Shown: positions 5,929-9,908 of the stretch, piece by piece | How the letters are laid out: every line of letters begins with the position of its first letter | Position numbering within the stretch: the first letter of the stretch is position 1 | Assembly: GCA_964439215.1 (NCBI GenBank) | Contig: CAYTNY010000085.1 | Location: 1 to 9,908 of the forward strand | Reading direction: 5' to 3' | Source of the DNA: CAYTNY01 sp964439215 | Lineage (GTDB): Bacteria; Oederibacteriota; PGYV01; CAYTNY01 | DNA length: 9,908 nt | Notes under the pieces: generated by a model | Told to the model about the DNA's origin: nothing | The model's input: only the letters and a program-made list of their open reading frames with translations | Database searches by the model: none | Program-made: the position numbers and the translations under genes

Positions 5929-6351
5929 ATGGATTGTATTGAAAACTTTGAAAAATACCTGGATAAAAAAGGTATGAGGCACACAACTGAAAGAAAAAAA
6001 ATATATGAATTTGTCAGGCGGCGCAAAGATCATTTTGATGCTGAAAAACTGTTTGACAATATGAAAACAAAGGACATAAATGTTTCAAGAGCTTCAGTTT
6101 ACCGGACGATACCGATACTTATTGATGCGGGGATAATAAGAGAATCAATACACAAAGATGGCAGGTCAATATATGAAAATTCATGCAATGCCCTTCATCA
6201 TGACCACCTGGTGTGCAGCAAGTGCGGTTTGATATATGAGTTTCATAACGATACTATTGAAGAAATTCAGGAAAGAATAGCAAATGAATACGGCTTTAAA
6301 ATGACCGAACATAAACTTGTTATACAGGGAATCTGCAAAAAATGTAGATAA
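5929..6351 (+). CDS. fur: Fur-family ferric uptake regulator
   Basis: This 140-residue protein, of normal length for the family, represses iron-uptake genes when loaded with Fe(II). The winged helix occupies the first ~80 residues, with the recognition segment SRASVYRTIPILIDAGII (53-70). The dimerisation/metal domain shows HHDHLVC (90-96), CxxC at 96-99 and CxxC at 136-139 for structural zinc, and regulatory metal ligands such as His35, Glu83, His90, His93 and His128. The ATG at 5929 has AGAGGTGA just upstream. A Fur box overlaps its promoter, and feoA begins 55 bp after its stop. Sequence alone does not separate Fur from PerR or Zur, but the cognate-looking boxes and the feoAB neighbours make iron the likely signal. 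Confidence 0.88.
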   Translation: MDCIENFEKYLDKKGMRHTTERKKIYEFVRRRKDHFDAEKLFDNMKTKDINVSRASVYRTIPILIDAGIIRESIHKDGRSIYENSCNALHHDHLVCSKCGLIYEFHNDTIEEIQERIANEYGFKMTEHKLVIQGICKKCR

Positions 6352-6358
6352 AATTTTT

Positions 6359-6386
6359 TAAAATTTTATTGAGACAGAATCTCAAT
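6359..6386 (+). promoter_or_regulatory. Second Fur-type operator with weak -10, upstream of feoA
   Basis: ATTGAGACAGAATCTCAAT (6368-6386) is a perfect dyad with 7-base arms and a 5-base centre, the same architecture as the dyad before fur. The one differing arm position (T to G) is matched by the complementary change in the other arm. TAAAAT (6359-6364) lies just upstream, as the -10 does before the fur operator, but the -35 position is poor. The site probably gives feoAB a separately repressed promoter, or else acts as a roadblock on read-through from fur. Confidence 0.65.
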
Positions 6387-6406
6387 AAAAAAACAAGGAG
6401 GAACAC

Positions 6407-6721
6407 ATGAAGCTTTCGGATTTAAAACCCGGCGACAAAGCAGTTGTAGTATCATCAATTGCAAAGGGAGAGGTCGGCGTAAGGCTTGTTGAGATGGGGC
6501 TGGTAAAAGGCGCAAAACTTAAGTTTTTAAGAAAAGCTCCGCTTGGAGATCCTGTGGAAATACAGATGAAAGGTTTTTTGCTTGCGTTAAGAAAAAACGA
6601 GGCTGAAAATGTGGAGGTTGAAGTTTTAGGAGTTGTCGGAGACGGAAAGCCGATGGGTAAAGGGAAAAACAGAGAAAAATGCATGAAAAACAGAAGAATG
6701 GGAGGCAGCGGCAATGTCTAA
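6407..6721 (+). CDS. feoA: FeoA, cytosolic SH3-like partner of FeoB, with C-terminal tail
   Basis: FeoA is a small cytoplasmic protein needed for Fe(II) transport by FeoB. Residues 1-76 form the usual SH3-like barrel, with the family signatures LSDLKPGDKAVV, RLVEMGLVKGAKL, LGDPVEIQMKGFLLALRK and the final strand NVEVEVL. At 104 residues it is longer than the typical 75-80. Residues about 77-104 are a basic, glycine-rich tail containing KPMGKGKNREKCMKNRRMGG. The start has a strong AAGGAGGA (6395-6402), 4 bases away. Its stop overlaps the feoB start by 8 bp, and the tail codons supply feoB's ribosome-binding site (GGGAGG, 6700-6705), so the two are translationally coupled. The tail may bind FeoB or may exist mainly because of this overlap. 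Confidence 0.88.
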   Translation: MKLSDLKPGDKAVVVSSIAKGEVGVRLVEMGLVKGAKLKFLRKAPLGDPVEIQMKGFLLALRKNEAENVEVEVLGVVGDGKPMGKGKNREKCMKNRRMGGSGNV

Positions 6722-8861
6722 GAAAATTAAAACAATACGCGTGGCGCTTGCAGGCAATCCCAACTCAGGCAAGACTTCTCTTTTTAATGCACTTGTCGGT
6801 TCTCATATGAAGGTAGGTAATTGGCCGGGCGTTACAGTTGAGAAGCATCAGGGCCGCGTCAAACACAAAGGTTATAAGATTGAAGTTGTTGATCTTCCGG
6901 GGTCATATTCCTTGTCGGCATATTCGCCTGAAGAACTTATTGCCAGGGATTATATCATAGAAGAAAAACCTGATGTGGTGGTTAATGTGATTGACAGCAC
7001 AAATCTTGAGCGGAGCCTCTTTTTTACAACTCAGCTTATGGAGCTTGAGACAAATATTTTAATTGCGCTTAACATGTCGGATGAGCTTGAAAAAAAAGAT
7101 GTTTCGATAGATGACAAAGGGCTGCAGAAGCTTTTGGGATGCCATATAGTGCCTATAGCTGCCGTAAAAAAGCGGAATATTAATAAACTTCTTGATCATA
7201 TTGCAAGGGTTTTCGAAAAGGATATTGAAGTAAAAAAGGATAAATTTTTCTATGATGATGAAATGGAGGAAAAAATAAAAGGGCTTGTAAAAATAATAAA
7301 TAAGGACAGGGAACTGTGCGGCAGGTACAGGCCAAGATGGCTGGCGGTCAAACTGCTTGAAAACGACCAGCCGGTGTACGAGAAACTTAAAGACAGAGCG
7401 GTTTGGCTGGAACTGCAGCCTGCGGCCGCAAATGCTGTTTCGGAGCTTGAAAAAGAAGAAGAATCTTCAATTACCGCAAGAATGTCGGAAGACAGGTATG
7501 CTTTTATAAGAGGGGCTGTTGCTGAAACTGTTATAGGCCAGGTCCATGAGCATAAGACAGTAACTGACAGAATTGACAGTGTTTTGATAAACAGATTTCT
7601 CGGTATACCGATATTTCTGGGTATAATGTGGATTATATTTCAGGCTACGTTCACTTTAGGTGCGGCGCCGATGGCATGGATAGAAATGTTCTTTGAATGG
7701 CTTGGCGGCTCGGCAGGAAGCGCCATGCCTGACAACCAGCTGCGATCGGTCGTTGTTGACGGCATTATCGCAGGTGTCGGCGGTGTGGTGGTATTTCTGC
7801 CGAATATTCTGCTTTTGTTTCTGGGGCTTGCCGTGCTTGAAGGGACAGGATATATGGCGCGAGCTGCTTATGTAGTGGATAAAGTTTTTCATAAGTTCGG
7901 ACTGCATGGAAAATCTTTTATACCTATGGTGACAGGGTTCGGCTGTTCTGTTCCCGCGTTCATGGCGTGCAGGACGCTGAAGAACCGCGGCGACAGGCTT
8001 GCGACCATGATGGTTATTCCGTTTATGAGCTGCGGCGCAAAACTTCCGGTTTATATACTCGTTATAGGGGCGTTTTTCCCGGAAAACATAGCGGGAAATA
8101 TACTTTTTGGGGTATATCTGTTTGGAATTATTATGGCTGTATTGTCCGCGAGACTGTTTAAATCTACCGTGTTTAAAGGGGAGTCTGAAACATTTGTCAT
8201 GGAGCTGCCTGTTTACAGGCTGCCCGGCATTGGATCGGTGTTAATGCAGATGTGGATGAAAGCGTGGATGTACTTAAAAAAGGCAGGCACAATAATACTG
8301 GCAGCATCAATAATTATATGGGCCGCCACAAGCTATCCAAAGAATCAAGCGGCAGCAGATGAATTTGAAGCAAAGTCAGCGGGTATAGCTGCGGATACAG
8401 AGCTTTCTGATGACGCAAAGCGTGAAAAACTGACCCTGCTTGAGAACGAAATGGTTTCAAGTGAGCTTGAAAATTCTTTTGCGGGCTCCATCGGAAAGGT
8501 GATAGAGCCTGTTATAAGGCCGCTTGGCTTTGACTGGAAAATCGGCATAGCTCTTATAACAGGGCTTGCGGCAAAAGAGGTTGTTGTATCGACATTGGGT
8601 ACTATATATGCTTTGGGCGATACTGATGAAGAGTCAAAAAGTCTCCGGGACAGGCTCAGGGCAAATCCTGATTACGGCATACCAATGGCCCTTGCCCTGC
8701 TTGTTTTTACGCTTATGTATGTTCCGTGTGCCGCGGCAACTGTCGTGTTTCACAAGGAAGCAGGAAGCATAAAATGGACATGGTTTTATATCGGATACGC
8801 TATGTTGTCTGCGTATTTAGTTTCGTTTATTGTGTACAGGGCAGCTTTGTTTTTTGTTTAG
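6714..8861 (+). CDS. feoB: FeoB, Fe(II) transporter with GTPase domain
   Basis: FeoB carries Fe(II) across the inner membrane, gated by an N-terminal G domain. The 715-residue length is normal. G motifs are complete: G1 GNPNSGKT (14-21), switch I NWPGVTVEK (36-44), G3 DLPG (60-63) and G4 NMSD (120-123). A helical insulation domain follows to about 285. The membrane part begins near residue 290. It shows both gate motifs, GCSVPA (410-415) and CGAKLP (440-445), each with its conserved cysteine, plus GLAAKEVVVST (617-627) and VPCAAAT (670-676). The first gate has Ser where E. coli has Asn. An acidic and helical soluble loop lies at about 545-590. No feoC is present. Upstream it overlaps feoA by 8 bp, and downstream a barrel gene follows after 39 bp without a visible terminator. 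Repression by Fur is expected from the two operators upstream. Confidence 0.95.
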   Translation: MSKKIKTIRVALAGNPNSGKTSLFNALVGSHMKVGNWPGVTVEKHQGRVKHKGYKIEVVDLPGSYSLSAYSPEELIARDYIIEEKPDVVVNVIDSTNLERSLFFTTQLMELETNILIALNMSDELEKKDVSIDDKGLQKLLGCHIVPIAAVKKRNINKLLDHIARVFEKDIEVKKDKFFYDDEMEEKIKGLVKIINKDRELCGRYRPRWLAVKLLENDQPVYEKLKDRAVWLELQPAAANAVSELEKEEESSITARMSEDRYAFIRGAVAETVIGQVHEHKTVTDRIDSVLINRFLGIPIFLGIMWIIFQATFTLGAAPMAWIEMFFEWLGGSAGSAMPDNQLRSVVVDGIIAGVGGVVVFLPNILLLFLGLAVLEGTGYMARAAYVVDKVFHKFGLHGKSFIPMVTGFGCSVPAFMACRTLKNRGDRLATMMVIPFMSCGAKLPVYILVIGAFFPENIAGNILFGVYLFGIIMAVLSARLFKSTVFKGESETFVMELPVYRLPGIGSVLMQMWMKAWMYLKKAGTIILAASIIIWAATSYPKNQAAADEFEAKSAGIAADTELSDDAKREKLTLLENEMVSSELENSFAGSIGKVIEPVIRPLGFDWKIGIALITGLAAKEVVVSTLGTIYALGDTDEESKSLRDRLRANPDYGIPMALALLVFTLMYVPCAAATVVFHKEAGSIKWTWFYIGYAMLSAYLVSFIVYRAALFFV

Positions 8862-8900
8862 GATGCAAATAACTTAAATATATCAAGGAGGATCGGAAAA

Positions 8901-9569
8901 ATGTTCAAAAAGTTTTTATTTGTTGTTTTGGCTTTTGTTTTTGCGGTAAGTCTTTTTGCGACAGATGATGCGGGTGTAATTGAGTCCGGCATTCTGGAAA
9001 TTGAACATGCAATAGAGGCGGGCAACAACGACAGTGCGGCCTCTATTGCGATAGGGACAGGCATCTCTGATTTGGCGGATATCTCATTCGGTATAGGCTA
9101 TGTTTTTAAAGAGGGCGGTGTTATGGATGTGAATACTGTCAGTGCTTTGGAAAGCGGTGTAAACCTCAAACTGCTGGAGTCTGAAGGTCTGCCCGCATTG
9201 ACCCTTGCGATTGGTTACATATTCGGAAGCAGTGAATATAGCGTGGGATTTCTTTACAGCCATGAAATAGAAGCGTTTGCATACCATGTTAATCTTGTGT
9301 ACGCAAACGCAGCTGCTCAAGAAGAGTATTCTGCTGGTTTTAAGGCTGAATATGGTTTTTTTGAAAAACTCACGGCGGGATTAGACGCGGAGTTTCTCGG
9401 CCTGAACGATTATGAGGATAACGGAGCTTTGAACCTTGCGGGAACCATATGTTATGTTCCTGTGGATGAATTTGAAGCCGAACTTGCAGTATCCAAAGAT
9501 ATAAAACATGAAGGAAGCGGTGTTATGTTCGGACTTACATTGTTATGGGCGGTTGATGTTGTGAAATAA
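8901..9569 (+). CDS. Acidic, arginine-free secreted barrel-like protein in the feo operon
   Basis: This 222-residue protein has a clear signal peptide: MFKK, a hydrophobic run to about residue 18, and probable cleavage at LFA|T near residue 20. The mature chain shows repeated amphipathic strands ending in aromatic residues (ISFGIGYVF, LTLAIGYIF, YSVGFLYS, YHVNLVYA, YSAGFKAEYGF, LTAGLDAEF and a final GLTLLWAV), typical of a small outer-membrane barrel. It contains no arginine, only about nine lysines, and over thirty acidic residues, so the barrel is strongly negative. There is one cysteine (184). A strong AAGGAGGAT (8885-8893) lies 7 bases from the ATG. The 39-bp gap after feoB has no terminator or promoter, so it is probably co-transcribed and iron-regulated. 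A role as a cation-selective outer-membrane channel for Fe(II) is inferred from context. I do not recognise the family. Confidence 0.7.
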   Translation: MFKKFLFVVLAFVFAVSLFATDDAGVIESGILEIEHAIEAGNNDSAASIAIGTGISDLADISFGIGYVFKEGGVMDVNTVSALESGVNLKLLESEGLPALTLAIGYIFGSSEYSVGFLYSHEIEAFAYHVNLVYANAAAQEEYSAGFKAEYGFFEKLTAGLDAEFLGLNDYEDNGALNLAGTICYVPVDEFEAELAVSKDIKHEGSGVMFGLTLLWAVDVVK

Positions 9570-9591
9570 GCTGCTGCCTCCTGACTTGAGA

Positions 9592-9637
9592 GTTCTGTAT
9601 AAGGGCCGGCTATTGCATCGGCCGGTCCTGACAGAAC
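9592..9637 (+). terminator. Two-part hairpin ending the feo operon
   Basis: GTTCTGT (9592-9598) pairs with ACAGAAC (9631-9637). Inside it, GGGCCGG (9603-9609) pairs with CCGGTCC (9622-9628) with one G-T pair, around a 12-base loop and a small internal loop. The combined stem is strong and lies 22 bases after the stop codon. It lacks a following T-run, so it is either a terminator of unusual type or a 3'-end stabiliser. Confidence 0.5.
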
Positions 9638-9783
9638 ATTGTGGACATATGCATTGATTTTAAAAAATATAACCGCGGTTTTTATAATGAATAATAAAAT
9701 TCCCTTATACTGCCTTATTTAAAATACCCGCAGATGCTGTTTTGATACTTCCATGATATGTATTGTACGGATATTTAATATTG

Positions 9784-9822
9784 CATATCTGTCCGCCAAA
9801 GGCGGTTAAGCGGATTGATATG
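9784..9822. other. Hairpin with GC-rich tip
   Basis: CCGCC (9793-9797) and GGCGG (9801-9805) form a perfect stem with a three-base AAA loop. An outer helix of CATATC (9784-9789) with GATATG (9817-9822) is separated from it by an uneven internal loop. No T-run follows on either strand. It may be the 3' structure of a leftward-reading gene beyond the window or a repeat-type palindrome. Confidence 0.35.
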
Positions 9823-9856
9823 TTCCGGTCAAAATCTTCTTTAAAACTATTTTTTC

Positions 9857-9885
9857 TTGCAACATAAATTTATTTGTGCTAAATT
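9857..9885 (+). promoter_or_regulatory. Possible promoter reading out of the right edge
   Basis: TTGCAA (9857-9862) and TAAATT (9880-9885) are 17 bp apart, with TGC directly before the latter as an extended -10 contact. The spacing and TGCTAAA core resemble the fur promoter. No operator-like dyad is seen before the window ends. It would serve a gene starting beyond 9908. Confidence 0.35.
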
Positions 9886-9908
9886 TACATTGCTGTTTGT
9901 TTCGTGAA

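Larger units (their letters stand above)
9570..9908. other. Right-hand intergenic region
   Basis: No gene is visible. The region holds a two-part hairpin (9592-9637) after the barrel gene, a palindrome AACCGCGGTT (9671-9680) next to TATAAT (9683-9688), a second hairpin (9784-9822) and a possible promoter (9857-9885) facing out of the window. The rest is AT-rich without recognisable features. Confidence 0.55.

Noticed and set aside
9671..9688. AACCGCGGTT dyad next to TATAAT as a regulated promoter
   Set aside because: The -35 position is poor, no gene follows within the window, and a 10-bp palindrome alone is weak evidence.

Overview
The window comes from a bacterium with an AT-rich genome and an outer membrane. 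Two genes encode secreted proteins that look like small beta-barrels. Iron uptake uses the oxygen-sensitive Fe(II) system FeoAB, which fits an anaerobic or micro-oxic life. AGG/AGA arginine and ATA isoleucine codons are common throughout. A PUR-domain nucleic-acid-binding protein, a family best known in spirochaetes and Bacteroidota, and a KaiC-like/PEP-synthase-type ATP-grasp fusion point to a spirochaete or a deep-branching, mostly uncultured Gram-negative lineage. I cannot name the phylum from sequence alone.

Layout. (1) Positions 1-646 hold no convincing gene. They contain a terminator-like hairpin, two copies of an 18-bp direct repeat, and between them a GC-richer structured element with strong stem-loops and a perfect extended -10 motif. 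(2) Positions 647-1375 encode a lone secreted beta-barrel-like protein with its own well-formed promoter. (3) Positions 1405-5590 form one probable operon behind a strong promoter and an A-rich leader: a PUR-domain protein, a MORN-like repeat protein with an N-terminal CxxCxxxC motif, a single-pass membrane protein of unknown function, and an 864-residue protein joining a degenerate KaiC/RecA-like domain to a PEP/pyruvate-binding ATP-grasp domain. The genes overlap or are tightly spaced. (4) Positions 5591-5928 are intergenic and end in the fur promoter. (5) Positions 5929-9569 form an iron regulon: fur, feoA, feoB and a signal-peptide-bearing acidic barrel-like protein with no arginine. Matching Fur-type palindromes precede both fur and feoA. 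(6) Positions 9570-9908 hold hairpins and a possible promoter reading out of the right edge.

How the genes work together. In the iron block the likely logic is that Fur with bound Fe(II) sits on both palindromes and shuts off itself and feoAB. When iron is scarce, FeoB with FeoA imports Fe(II) across the inner membrane, and the co-transcribed barrel is a candidate route across the outer membrane. The second operon has no recognisable pathway. It combines a nucleic-acid binder, a repeat/cysteine protein, an inner-membrane anchor and an ATP-dependent enzyme lacking the usual phosphotransfer partner domains, and it is the least explained part of the window.
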